15,360 nt of DNA from Patescibacteria group bacterium (GCA_018056275.1 JAGPFW010000015.1:1-15360), one strand, 5' to 3'; shown: positions 1-7,158, numbered from the stretch's first letter. The notes: generated by a model from the letters alone, not told the origin. Made by a program: numbers and translations.

Positions 1-883
1 ATGCCCTTCTATCAAAAACTCTATAAATTGGACTCACCAGGTATTTTACTGCAAGAACAATCCCCAAACACAACAAAAAGAAAAAAATTACAAAGGCCTT
101 TAAGTTTACTAAAAGGGTTAACAAAACCAATATGGCAAAAAACCCCGCGGGAGAACCTCCAAAGGGATAAATAGGAGCCAGTATACGGTGTGAGGAGGAA
201 CTTGCAGTACCAAACTTTTTGTCCAGAATAACCTCTCCAGACCTATATTTAGCCCTTCGCATTAGACCACGAACATTAAACACATGGGGTGGATGACAAA
301 CTCGCATATTTTCTACTACAGTAATTTTATAACCAACCTTCTCGCATCTTAAAACAAAATCCAAATCCTCCCCAATTGGAAACATAAAGGTTTCATCAAA
401 ATACATGGTCTCCTTGGTATGATATCTATCAAATGCAAGATTGGCAGTTACTCCAACTTGGTCCACAGGGGCTACCTTCCAAGGGAAAACCAGAAAATCA
501 TTTGTATAAGTCTTACCACTTAAAAAATTTAAACCACCATCAACAATTGATTTCTTTATAACATTTAACCAATCGGGATCAGGAATACAATCAGCATCTG
601 TAAAAGCTATAATACGACCAATTGCTTTTTTTATTCCAGTATTTCGAGCTTTTGCGGGACCTGCATTTTCTTGAAAAACATATTTTAACGAAAATTCTTT
701 AGGTAAAACCAAGGAATCAATAAAGTTTTTTGTACCATCAGTAGAGCCGTCATCTACTATGATAACCTCAAATTCTCCATAGGGGAGTTGTTGCTTTAAT
801 AAAGCCTCAATACATAACCTTAATGTACCTAAGGAATTATAAGTGGGTACAATTACACTTAAGATTGGAGAATTTTCACTCAT
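1..883 (-). CDS. GT2 family glycosyltransferase, C-terminus cut by window edge
   Basis: Reading the minus strand from ATG at 883-881 gives an open frame of 294 codons that reaches the left edge with no stop. It is a GT-A fold family 2 glycosyltransferase: the N-terminus has VPTYNS (about residues 12-17), VDDGSTDGT (43-51) for nucleotide-sugar binding, the metal-binding DADC (96-99) and a GED motif (171-173) typical of the catalytic-base region. After about residue 225 the protein becomes strongly hydrophobic, with at least one or two membrane segments, so it probably works at the cytoplasmic face of the membrane on a lipid-linked acceptor. Its start overlaps the preceding GT2 reading frame by 8 bases (ATGAGTGA), which points to translational coupling in one operon. 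Donor and acceptor sugars cannot be read from the sequence. The family call is secure; the exact role is unknown. Confidence 0.9.
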   Translation of the reverse strand, partial: MSENSPILSVIVPTYNSLGTLRLCIEALLKQQLPYGEFEVIIVDDGSTDGTKNFIDSLVLPKEFSLKYVFQENAGPAKARNTGIKKAIGRIIAFTDADCIPDPDWLNVIKKSIVDGGLNFLSGKTYTNDFLVFPWKVAPVDQVGVTANLAFDRYHTKETMYFDETFMFPIGEDLDFVLRCEKVGYKITVVENMRVCHPPHVFNVRGLMRRAKYRSGEVILDKKFGTASSSSHRILAPIYPFGGSPAGFFAILVLLTLLVNLKAFVIFFFLLCLGIVLAVKYLVSPIYRVFDRRA

Positions 884-1283
884 TGCTGCCCAGAAAGAAA
901 CCTAGCCCCCCAGCCACCAATTCCGCAAAGAGCATAAACCAAGTACCTACCGAAACAACAGGATCATTTAACCAAAGCCTCCAATGCCTATAGAAAACCG
1001 GTCTTAAAAAAAACAATGTTTTCGGACCAATGATAGAAACTTTTTCTTGCTTTTTCACATATTTGGGCGCTGTTTTGGCATAGTAGAATTTCTTTTTTAG
1101 GAGGTCTCTTAATTTTATGTAACCTTCATGATGGATTATAAAAGCTTGAATCCTATGTCTAACCGGATATTTTTCATAAACTCTTTCTGGCAAATCCCAA
1201 TCTTCACCGCCTCCGGAAATGCTTTCATCATAGCCGCCCATCTCCAAAAAAAACTGATTTATCAAAAAATCTTGCAGCCTCAA
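876..1283 (-). CDS. C-terminal part of a frameshifted GT2 glycosyltransferase
   Basis: This frame carries the second half of the GT2 that begins at 1710. Homology-like sequence starts just after the homopolymer at 1246-1253, with LEMGGYDESISGGGEDWDLP, the usual acceptor/ED region of GT2 enzymes. It ends in a hydrophobic stretch (roughly the last 30 residues, around FMLFAELVAGGLGFFLG) that looks like a membrane anchor. The formal ATG at 1283 lies inside the region coded by the other frame, so the first 12 or so residues are probably not natural. The stop overlaps the next gene's ATG by 8 bases. If a single T were missing from the 8-T tract, the two frames would join as ...DKSVFLEMGGYDE..., giving a protein of about 277 residues, normal for the family. 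See the entry for 1228-1710. Confidence 0.7.
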   Translation of the reverse strand: MRLQDFLINQFFLEMGGYDESISGGGEDWDLPERVYEKYPVRHRIQAFIIHHEGYIKLRDLLKKKFYYAKTAPKYVKKQEKVSIIGPKTLFFLRPVFYRHWRLWLNDPVVSVGTWFMLFAELVAGGLGFFLGSNE

Positions 1284-1710
1284 TGTCAGGGTCTCCTTCT
1301 AAATAATAAAAATCTCGTTCCAAAACCTTACACTTTCCCCAAAACCCCTCACCCGTAGTTTTTTCCGGAATAACAATTGCCTTAATATTTACATTTTCTC
1401 TAACTGTAGATACACATTCCTCAACCACAGTTTCAGACAATTCCATATCCGCATCCAAAATCAGCACATAATCTCCAGAGGAAACCTCAACAGCATAATT
1501 CCTCTGAGCGCTTCTTTCAGGACCTTTAGTATAAACCTTATCCGTATATTTTCTAGCTAATTCCTGGGTTTTATCGGATGAATTATTGTCAACTACAATA
1601 AGTTCAATGTTTGAATAAGTCTGATTCTTTACGGATTCACAAAAACGCTCAATGTTTTTTTCTTCATTTTTTGTAGTTAGTACTACTGAGACCAACGGAA
1701 TATTATCCAT
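1228..1710 (-). CDS. N-terminal part of a frameshifted GT2 glycosyltransferase
   Basis: The first 150 or so residues are a normal GT2 catalytic N-terminus: SVVLTTKNEEKNI near the start, DNNSSDKT (41-48) where the family has its DDGS motif, GPERSAQRNYA (63-73), and DADMEL (86-91) as the metal-binding DxD motif. The frame then passes through an 8-T tract (plus-strand A run 1246-1253) and stops soon after as ...VFFGDGRL. The second half continues in the frame ending at 876. Removing one T restores a continuous enzyme. Possible explanations are a sequencing or assembly error, a true inactivating mutation, or a slippery tract used for phase variation or transcriptional slippage. ATG at 1710 overlaps the stop of the upstream GT4 gene by 8 bases (ATGGATAA), so the gene belongs to the same operon. 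Confidence 0.8.
   Translation of the reverse strand: MDNIPLVSVVLTTKNEEKNIERFCESVKNQTYSNIELIVVDNNSSDKTQELARKYTDKVYTKGPERSAQRNYAVEVSSGDYVLILDADMELSETVVEECVSTVRENVNIKAIVIPEKTTGEGFWGKCKVLERDFYYLEGDPDIEAARFFDKSVFFGDGRL
1246..1253 (-). other. T8 homopolymer at the GT2 frameshift
   Basis: The plus strand shows eight consecutive A (eight T in the coding strand) exactly where the reading frame of the GT2 shifts from the 1710 frame to the 876 frame. Seven T would give GTT TTT TTG GAG ATG, encoding VFLEM, and join the two halves. The location is seen directly; whether the tract is variable is inference. Confidence 0.75.
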
Positions 1711-2839
1711 TTTTTAAAATCCCCCAAAACTTATTACTTTCCCCCTCCCAATCAAATTTCTTGGAATACTCCAAAGAAGACCTTTGCAATTCCAAATCAT
1801 TGTACACCAATAATGCCTTATTTTTCATCCCATCCAAGTCTCCATCCGCAACCACATATCCATTTACACCATTTTCAATAGATTCCTTAACCCCCTCAAC
1901 ATCAAATCCTAATGCGGGAGTACCTTGAGTATTTGCTTCAATATTTACTAAGCCCCATCCTTCTTTATAGCTAGTATTCAAAAGTACATGAGCTTTTTTT
2001 AACAAATCTATTTTTTCTTCTTCGGAAACAAACCCATAAAAAGTGACGGAATCTAAAATATCCAAATGTCTACATTTTTCCTTTAAGAAATTTATATAAT
2101 CCTCTTCACCTCTGCCAACAACCCACAATTTAGCCTGAGGAATTTCCTTTTTTACAAGGGAAAATACTTCCAAAGCCCTTTCTATTCCTTTCATTTTCAC
2201 TAGACGATTTAAAAACATCATAGTAAATGTAGGTTCCTTTGGGAAAACTTCTTTTAGGGGCACCAGTGAAACGCCATTATATATAACTTCTATATTCTCT
2301 TTTAACATACCTAATTTAAGAAGGTCTTCTTTTGTACTTTGTGAAACACATACAAACAAAATCCTTTTATTTCTATACGGAATAAAAATAATTTTTTCTA
2401 GTAACTTCCCCAAAAAACTTATTGGAAACTTATACATCTTGCCCCATATATCACCTGCCACTTCATGAATGTAAACCACAACCTTTTCCTTAACATAAAA
2501 AGGGGTTAAATAAGGAATTCCATGGACTTGATCAATAACCACATTAATTTTGTTTCTGTAATGAGTCATATATGTAGAACAAACGCCAATATAAAAGAGA
2601 GGGAAAGCTACAAAAAGGGATATCAGGTTACGAGTAAGAGGGAAACCTATATACTTAAAATTTACACCTTCTATTATTTCTTGCCCTTCTTGGGGACAAC
2701 CTTTATACCTTGGGGATAGCCATGTTACCTCTGCCCCATAATTTTTTACCCACCTTTTGGCGTGTTCAAATGTGGCGATTTCCGCGCCTCCTGACAATGG
2801 GTCCTTTAAGGATCGCCAGTTTAAAATAAGGATTTTCAT
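1703..2839 (-). CDS. GT4-like (GT-B fold) glycosyltransferase
   Basis: A 378-residue GT-B enzyme of the GT4 type, full length for the family. The N-terminal Rossmann domain starts MKILILNWRS and has SGGAEIATFEHAKRW (16-30), the glycine-rich acceptor loop common in GT4. The C-terminal donor domain starts near residue 205 (FLNRLVKMKGIERALEVF) and includes VVGRGEE (240-246), FYGFVSEEEK (267-276) and the family EX7E signature at E293-E301 (EGWGLVNIE). It would move a sugar from a nucleotide sugar to a lipid-linked or glycan acceptor at the inner face of the membrane with retention. It is the first gene of the left operon, followed directly by two GT2 frames. An extended -10 element lies 9 nt before its ATG and no Shine-Dalgarno site is visible. 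Specificity is unknown. Confidence 0.93.
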   Translation of the reverse strand: MKILILNWRSLKDPLSGGAEIATFEHAKRWVKNYGAEVTWLSPRYKGCPQEGQEIIEGVNFKYIGFPLTRNLISLFVAFPLFYIGVCSTYMTHYRNKINVVIDQVHGIPYLTPFYVKEKVVVYIHEVAGDIWGKMYKFPISFLGKLLEKIIFIPYRNKRILFVCVSQSTKEDLLKLGMLKENIEVIYNGVSLVPLKEVFPKEPTFTMMFLNRLVKMKGIERALEVFSLVKKEIPQAKLWVVGRGEEDYINFLKEKCRHLDILDSVTFYGFVSEEEKIDLLKKAHVLLNTSYKEGWGLVNIEANTQGTPALGFDVEGVKESIENGVNGYVVADGDLDGMKNKALLVYNDLELQRSSLEYSKKFDWEGESNKFWGILKNG

Positions 2840-2848
2840 TATGGAGTT

Positions 2849-2857
2849 ATTGTATCA
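2849..2857 (-). promoter_or_regulatory. Extended -10 promoter element of the left GT operon
   Basis: The minus strand reads TGATACAAT, a TGn extended -10, ending 9 nt before the ATG at 2839. Transcription would start only a few bases before the start codon, giving a leaderless or very short leader. There is no convincing -35 box, which fits an extended -10 promoter. It lies in the 129-base divergent spacer between 2839 and 2969. Confidence 0.5.
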
Positions 2858-2953
2858 AAGCTAAAGGGGAAGTGGCGCACTTTGTGTTAAACCTTAAAAG
2901 ATCGCTTGGGGTTTCTTTCAACACACAAACCCCCATTAACCTTAACCCTGCCG

Positions 2954-2962
2954 TGCTATAAT
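2954..2962 (+). promoter_or_regulatory. Extended -10 promoter, probably leaderless
   Basis: TGCTATAAT is a perfect TATAAT with a TGn extension, followed by six bases (CCCTCC) and then ATG at 2969. The usual start point 6-8 nt after the -10 hexamer would fall on or next to the ATG, so the mRNA should be leaderless. The same 6-nt gap appears at 5004-5009 and 5129-5134. Confidence 0.6.
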
Positions 2963-2968
2963 CCCTCC

Positions 2969-3409
2969 ATGTCCTATCTAGCCCTTACCGAAATAATCCA
3001 CTTTATTACAACGTCCATTGTGTTTGCAGTATCCTCATATCTCTTTGGCATCCCTATTGGTAGTTTGTCCTTTTTAGGGGCCTTTTTTATTGATGGAGAC
3101 CACATGTTTGACTACATTCTCTATACTTTAAAGACAAAAGAAAAGTTTAGTATTAAAACCTTTTTCAAGGCAGATTTTTTTAAGTACGTTGACAGATTAT
3201 TTTTACCTCTACACTCATGGGAATTAACTTTTGGCCTAATAGCCATTTATTTTTTAAACTACAATCCTATCTTTTTGGTTTTGGGTTTCTCTATGTTTGT
3301 ACATTTGGTTGTGGACCAATTAACAAACGATGTGAAGTGTTTTGCATACTTTTTGACCTACCGTGCAGCGAAAGGTTTCTCAAAAATGGCAGTTTGCAAA
3401 ACATCCTAG
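2969..3409 (+). CDS. Small membrane protein with YdjM/DUF457-like metal-dependent hydrolase motifs
   Basis: Starting at ATG 2969 the protein has 146 residues. A longer frame is open from 2906, but the extended -10 promoter sits inside that extension and the extra residues look non-coding. It has about three to four hydrophobic segments and a set of polar motifs like those of the inner-membrane metal-dependent hydrolase family (YdjM/DUF457): H11 in the first helix, DGDH (42-45) after GAFFI, HS (82-83), and HLVVD (112-116). The pattern H...DxDH...HS...HxxxD fits that family. The gene stands alone on the plus strand between two glycosyltransferase genes and ends four bases before the convergent stop at 3414. 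Its substrate is not known. The family call rests on spaced motifs rather than long identity. Confidence 0.7.
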   Translation: MSYLALTEIIHFITTSIVFAVSSYLFGIPIGSLSFLGAFFIDGDHMFDYILYTLKTKEKFSIKTFFKADFFKYVDRLFLPLHSWELTFGLIAIYFLNYNPIFLVLGFSMFVHLVVDQLTNDVKCFAYFLTYRAAKGFSKMAVCKTS

Positions 3410-3413
3410 ATCT

Positions 3414-4997
3414 TTAATCCACCCTTTCATATACCGTAGAAAGAACCTCTTTTCCAATACGAACCTCGTAAAGTGACCGGAATCCAGACAAATTAAACTC
3501 TCCCAGAGTGTTACTATTATGCAAATAAAAATCGTAATCCGTTGAGCAATCCAATTTAATCAGTGCCCTTTCATTTAAGGCAAGAAGTTGCATATTAATT
3601 GGAACATGCCAAGAGTTTCCGGAACAAAAAGTCAAAACCTCTCCCCTATCTCGCGCTTCCGTAACCAAAAATCCCAATAACTGCTTACTAGAGACCCACC
3701 AATAATCATGCTCCCAATTTTGAGACCATGACTTACCCGCCAACTTATTAAAATAAGCGTACTCAAATGGATGATTGGAAACCATCCAATAAAATGCATG
3801 TCCCAAAAATAAAAAAGTCACCGCCACGACAGCAGAAAAAAACTTGGCAGAAAATCTTTTCCAGATGAGATCCAATGAATAAACAAATAAAATCATGAAT
3901 GGCCCAAATAAATAATGAACATGTCTCCAACCGCTATACAAAGTGGAACCCAAAGTGACAATGGGTAAAAAAGACGCCCAAATAAAAAAGTGCGCTGCCA
4001 CAAAAATATAGGGTCTTTCCAAATGGCTTTGACAGGATTTTTTAATAAGCAACAAAACAGGCAAAAATAAACCAAACACCCAAAACACAAGATGAAGCCA
4101 AGGATTTGATATAACAATCCAAACAGGTAAATAAAGCTTGGGAGGAGACTTTGCGGAAACATAACGACCTGCAAATAAGACCCTACCATCCCAGTCATAG
4201 TTAGCAAATTTAGAAAAAGCATCTATTAATGTGGCTCTTGGGGATCCCCAAAGGGCAGGCCATATAAAATAAAGTATTGCCCCAAAGAAAAGCCCAAAAA
4301 TAACCAAGGTCTTAAAGTTTTGAGCAAAATTTTTATGAACAAGCAACTCAACAAACAACCAAAATCCTAAAAAGGCGGGAATTAAAATACCCATTAAACG
4401 AACATTAACAGTAATTGCCGAAATACAGGCTAAAAATGCTAAATCCTTTATCTTTCGTGTTTCCAAATATTTAAACAAAAAGTACATAGAGATTACAAAC
4501 AACGACAGAAAAATACTGTCTTTGATATTGTAAAAACTATGCGCAGAGATGCGTGGATTAAGAAAGTACGCCATTAGCGCAAGTAAAATAATTAGGTTGT
4601 TTTTTGTTGCTTTCTTGGCAATTAAAAAGAAAGCAACTCCCCCCAGTAGGAAAATTATTCTGGTATATAAATGTCTAGCAAACCAAAAAGCAGGTAAATT
4701 TGGAGAGAATGTTTGAGGAAAAAATTCTAGAATTAACAAAGGATACTGAGCGGCGACTCCGTAAAATTTATGTTCGTAGGTGGACAAGTCAGGGGCAGAC
4801 TGGATTGATTGAGGGGCATTTTCTAAGATTCCCAAAGTGGAAAAAATCTTTTTTGCCGAAATTAATAGATGTTGATGTTGGATAGGCTCATCAATGGAAA
4901 TACCATAATTTTTGTATAACAAAAGACTTGCTGCCATATTCACTAGAAAAAAGAGGATAAAAGTGGTTTTCCAAGGGTTATTTTTTAACCAACTCAT
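3414..4997 (-). CDS. GT-C membrane glycosyltransferase (PMT/GT39-like)
   Basis: A 527-residue multi-spanning membrane protein. The first helix is followed by SIDEP (34-38), whose Asp36-Glu37 match the acidic pair in the first outer loop of GT-C enzymes of the PMT/ArnT type. Further family-like stretches are FARHLYTRIIFLLGG (106-120) and NPRISAHSFYNIKDS (147-161). About ten to twelve hydrophobic helices follow, then a soluble C-terminal tail of about 90 residues. Such enzymes use polyprenyl-phosphate-linked sugars on the outer side of the membrane. Its likely sugar donor would be made by a polyprenyl-phosphate GT2 such as the one at 5812-6780 (inference). It has its own promoter: TATAAT lies exactly 6 nt before the ATG. 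It converges with the small membrane gene on its left. Confidence 0.88.
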   Translation of the reverse strand: MSWLKNNPWKTTFILFFLVNMAASLLLYKNYGISIDEPIQHQHLLISAKKIFSTLGILENAPQSIQSAPDLSTYEHKFYGVAAQYPLLILEFFPQTFSPNLPAFWFARHLYTRIIFLLGGVAFFLIAKKATKNNLIILLALMAYFLNPRISAHSFYNIKDSIFLSLFVISMYFLFKYLETRKIKDLAFLACISAITVNVRLMGILIPAFLGFWLFVELLVHKNFAQNFKTLVIFGLFFGAILYFIWPALWGSPRATLIDAFSKFANYDWDGRVLFAGRYVSAKSPPKLYLPVWIVISNPWLHLVFWVFGLFLPVLLLIKKSCQSHLERPYIFVAAHFFIWASFLPIVTLGSTLYSGWRHVHYLFGPFMILFVYSLDLIWKRFSAKFFSAVVAVTFLFLGHAFYWMVSNHPFEYAYFNKLAGKSWSQNWEHDYWWVSSKQLLGFLVTEARDRGEVLTFCSGNSWHVPINMQLLALNERALIKLDCSTDYDFYLHNSNTLGEFNLSGFRSLYEVRIGKEVLSTVYERVD

Positions 4998-5003
4998 GTG
5001 GGC

Positions 5004-5009
5004 ATTATA
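5004..5009 (-). promoter_or_regulatory. -10 box of the 3414-4997 GT-C gene, probably leaderless
   Basis: On the minus strand TATAAT is followed by six bases (GCCCAC) and the ATG at 4997. No Shine-Dalgarno site can fit, so the transcript is probably leaderless. A -35 box is not clear. Confidence 0.6.
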
Positions 5010-5105
5010 ATATAAAACTACAAAGACTTATTTTTAGGCTTACTATTTTCCTTTAGAGCAAGGGTAATATTTTCCCTGCCCTTATGGTTACAGCAACCCT
5101 AAGAA

Positions 5106-5134
5106 TTGAGAAAAGGTCCAAAATCTGGGATAAT
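5106..5134 (+). promoter_or_regulatory. Sigma70-like promoter TTGAGA-17-GATAAT, leaderless for 5141
   Basis: TTGAGA at 5106-5111, a 17-base spacer, GATAAT at 5129-5134, then six bases (CTGGGC) and ATG at 5141. Both boxes, the ideal spacer and the 6-nt gap agree with the other two leaderless promoters in the window. This is the main reason for choosing 5141 rather than the ATG at 5084 as the methyltransferase start. Confidence 0.65.
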
Positions 5135-5140
5135 CTGGGC

Positions 5141-5830
5141 ATGACAGAGGCAAATGTAGTAAGAGAAACAAATGCAATAAGCTCAAATCAAAGTAAGCAC
5201 GAAACAAAAAATCCGCTAAGACAGTTTTTTTTGGAAAATTTTAACTCAACTCTTAAGAAAGCAATAATTGAGGATTTTATAATTGGAGAAGTTTCAGAAG
5301 AAACACAGGCTACGCCTACCTCATTGGGAAGTGTTTTAGAAGTAGGCTGTGGGGAAGGGTTTGTATTGGAATACCTGACAAGACATATAACAATAACACG
5401 AATCTTTGGGGCAGACATATCGGAAAGAGCGGTAGAAAAAGCCAAAACGCGTCTCCCTCAAGCAGAGATTTTTACAGCGGACCTCTCATCGGATGAGTTT
5501 TTGACCCAAATAAAAGCGCTAGATCAACCAAACTTTGATTTAACCCTATGCTTAGAGGTTTTAGAACATATAAAGGATTATCAGAAGGCGCTACAAAACT
5601 TAAAAAGCATCCCAACAGAGAATTTTGTAATATCAGTTCCAAATGAACCTTTTTTTAGATTAAGTAATTTTATTGCCCTAAAAAACATTAAAGATTTTGG
5701 GAATGATCCTGAACATATAAATAATTGGTCAGTAACCCAATTTAAAAGGCTTTTAGAAGAACATTTTGTCATAAGAAATTCCTATTATCCATTTCCATGG
5801 CAAATGTACCTATGCAAAAAGAGAAACTAA
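5141..5830 (+). CDS. Class I SAM-dependent methyltransferase
   Basis: With ATG 5141 the product has 229 residues. The frame is open back to an ATG at 5084, adding 19 residues, but the promoter at 5106-5134 lies within that stretch. It has the class I Rossmann motifs in order: VLEVGCGEGFVLEYL (motif I, starting near residue 65) for SAM binding, GADISERAVEKAK with the acidic residue of motif II, FDLTLCLEVLEHI as motif post-II/III, and a late SVPNEPFF segment. It resembles the methyltransferases often found in glycan clusters; the target may be a sugar, lipid or protein. Its end overlaps the following GT2, so the two are probably co-translated. A similar but truncated methyltransferase precedes the GT2-GtrA frames at 7159. 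Confidence 0.88.
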   Translation: MTEANVVRETNAISSNQSKHETKNPLRQFFLENFNSTLKKAIIEDFIIGEVSEETQATPTSLGSVLEVGCGEGFVLEYLTRHITITRIFGADISERAVEKAKTRLPQAEIFTADLSSDEFLTQIKALDQPNFDLTLCLEVLEHIKDYQKALQNLKSIPTENFVISVPNEPFFRLSNFIALKNIKDFGNDPEHINNWSVTQFKRLLEEHFVIRNSYYPFPWQMYLCKKRN

Positions 5831-6780
5831 TTACAATAATCGTGCCTGCCTACAATGAAGAAGAAAATATTGTTCCCTTATATGAAAAACTTTTGAACGA
5901 AACAAACAAGTTTACAGGCTATATATGGGAACTTTTATACATAAACGATGGGAGTACTGACCAAACAAAAAATAGGTTGGAAGAACTAAGGGAGAGGAAC
6001 CAGGACAACAACGAAAAAAGCGGTTTTGGAAAAGAAACAACTCCGCAAATAGAAGTTTCTTTTATATCTCTTAAGAAAAATCAGGGAAAAACCGAAGCTT
6101 TAAGACAAGGAATTCAAAAAGCACAAGGGGAAATAATCATAACCCTAGACGCCGATCTTCAAGATGACCCAAAATACATAAAAGATTTTTTGCAAGAAGT
6201 GGAGAAACCAAATGTAGATTTTGTTGTAGGAAATAGAACAAACAAATACGCTAAAAATTTTGCAAAAAAAGTTTCATCATGGATTGCTAACGCTACAGCC
6301 AATATTCTAATAGGTTCACCCATAAATGACATGAATTGCGGATTTAAGGCCATGACAATGGAATGTGCCAAAGCCATAACCCTAAAAAGTGACTACCACA
6401 GGTATTTACCACTTCTGGCGAGTATTGAAGGCTTTAGGGTTACACAAGTAAATATAGAGCAAAAAGAAAGATTTTCCGGGGAATCAAAGTACGGAAAAAT
6501 GGGATTTGGTAGGTTTGTTAATTCGTTACTGGATATGCTAAGCATTTACTTTGTTTATAGATTTAGAAAAGAACCTTTTAGACTCTTTGGCAGAGTTGGA
6601 CTTGTGACCTTTATTGTTGGTATCCTTATTTTGACATATTTGGCTATTGGCTGGGTTTTTGGGCACTACATTTATGGGCGTCCTCTATTTTTCTTAGGAA
6701 TACTACTATCCATTTTGGGAACAAATATCCTAGGGATGGGCCTTTTGGGTGAAATCATGGTTATGAATAAAAAGGAGTAG
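5812..6780 (+). CDS. Polyprenyl-phosphate glycosyltransferase (GtrB/ArnC/DPM1-like GT2)
   Basis: From ATG 5812 it has 322 residues; an in-frame ATG at 5797 would add five. Either start lies within the end of the methyltransferase gene (19 or 34 bases of overlap). GT2 motifs are IIVPAYNEEENI (9-20), NDGSTD (45-50) and DADLQDDP (113-120), the last being typical of enzymes that move a sugar to undecaprenyl or dolichyl phosphate. NCGFKAM and FSGESKYG follow. Two C-terminal membrane helices (around LVTFIVGILILTYLAIGWVF and FFLGILLSILGTNILGMGLL) complete the GtrB/ArnC architecture. It would make a lipid-phosphate-sugar donor for GT-C enzymes such as that at 3414-4997. Residues 52-82 form a charged, slightly long insert. 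The sugar is unknown. Confidence 0.9.
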   Translation: MQKEKLITIIVPAYNEEENIVPLYEKLLNETNKFTGYIWELLYINDGSTDQTKNRLEELRERNQDNNEKSGFGKETTPQIEVSFISLKKNQGKTEALRQGIQKAQGEIIITLDADLQDDPKYIKDFLQEVEKPNVDFVVGNRTNKYAKNFAKKVSSWIANATANILIGSPINDMNCGFKAMTMECAKAITLKSDYHRYLPLLASIEGFRVTQVNIEQKERFSGESKYGKMGFGRFVNSLLDMLSIYFVYRFRKEPFRLFGRVGLVTFIVGILILTYLAIGWVFGHYIYGRPLFFLGILLSILGTNILGMGLLGEIMVMNKKE

Positions 6781-6813
6781 ATCAATCCTTTTCTAATGCC
6801 AAGTTACAACACC

Positions 6814-7071
6814 TTAAGATGTACTTTCCATAATCCGCACATTTTTAGACGCTTCTCCTAATGATTCTGGCATACCCATATCTAGCCAAGCATAACCTCT
6901 CCGTTCAAAAATAGCATTTTGTTTAACTAAAAGTCTTTTTACATTGACCAAATTTCCCGCATAGATAAGCTTATCTTAAATGCAAATGAAGACATCTGGG
7001 TATTTTCTGTAAATGTATTGTCCAAAATTTAATCCACTAAGACCAGTCCCGCCTTAGTTAATATTCTTATC
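6814..7071 (-). pseudogene. Relic joining the rmlB 5' end to the rmlA 3' end
   Basis: The minus strand in one frame from about 7071 to the TAA at 6814-6816 holds two recognisable pieces. The first is like the N-terminus of dTDP-glucose 4,6-dehydratase (RmlB): KNI, GGTGLSGLNFGQYIYRKYPD (the family GGAGFIGSNFVRY...KYPD nucleotide-binding start), then DKLIYAGNLVNVK (family DKLTYAGNLENLK). The second is like the C-terminus of glucose-1-phosphate thymidylyltransferase (RmlA): RRGYAWLDMGMPESLGEAS (family RGYAWLDTGTHxSLxEAS). Two in-frame TAA codons, at 7054-7056 and 6976-6978, interrupt the first piece; the second sits where the family has Leu, so TTA to TAA would explain it. The order suggests a deletion between neighbouring rmlB and rmlA genes that removed most of both. 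No start codon or promoter is evident. This fills most of the 378-base gap between 6780 and 7159. Confidence 0.72.
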
Positions 7072-7136
7072 CGTTGACTTTAGCATAAATATATAACCTA
7101 ACTAAAAACTTGGACACTTGATTAACTCAAATACTA

Positions 7137-7142
7137 TATAAT
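7137..7142 (+). promoter_or_regulatory. -10 box upstream of the truncated methyltransferase
   Basis: TATAAT within TATATAAT, 16 nt before the ATG at 7159. No well-spaced -35 box is visible; TTGGAC at 7110-7115 is 21 bases away, too far. If used, it would give a leader of about 9 nt. Confidence 0.4.
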
Positions 7143-7158
7143 CCCTAAGTAATCAAAA

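Noticed and set aside
876..1710. Alternative genetic code (TGA read as Gly or Trp) as the cause of broken frames
   Set aside because: The breaks are frame changes, not isolated TGA codons, and intact genes in the window end at TGA.
2906..2968. Upstream extension of the small membrane protein frame
   Set aside because: It spans the extended -10 promoter and encodes a proline-rich stretch unlike the rest; ATG 2969 is the better start.
3217..3417. Second plus-strand frame inside the small membrane gene
   Set aside because: Out of frame with the gene that carries the DGDH/HS/HxxxD motifs; no motif or ribosome site of its own.
3893..4222. Minus-strand frame inside the GT-C gene
   Set aside because: Same strand but shifted frame within an intact membrane protein; its hydrophobic look comes from the T-rich host codons.
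5060..5083. Inverted repeat AAGGG...CCCTT before the methyltransferase, a possible terminator or regulatory hairpin
   Set aside because: The stem is only five bases with a long AT loop and no T tract after it; too weak to call.
6963..6976. 14-base perfect palindrome AGATAAGCTTATCT, a possible operator
   Set aside because: It falls on the DKLI codons of the rmlB relic, where GAT AAG CTT ATC is explained by old coding sequence.
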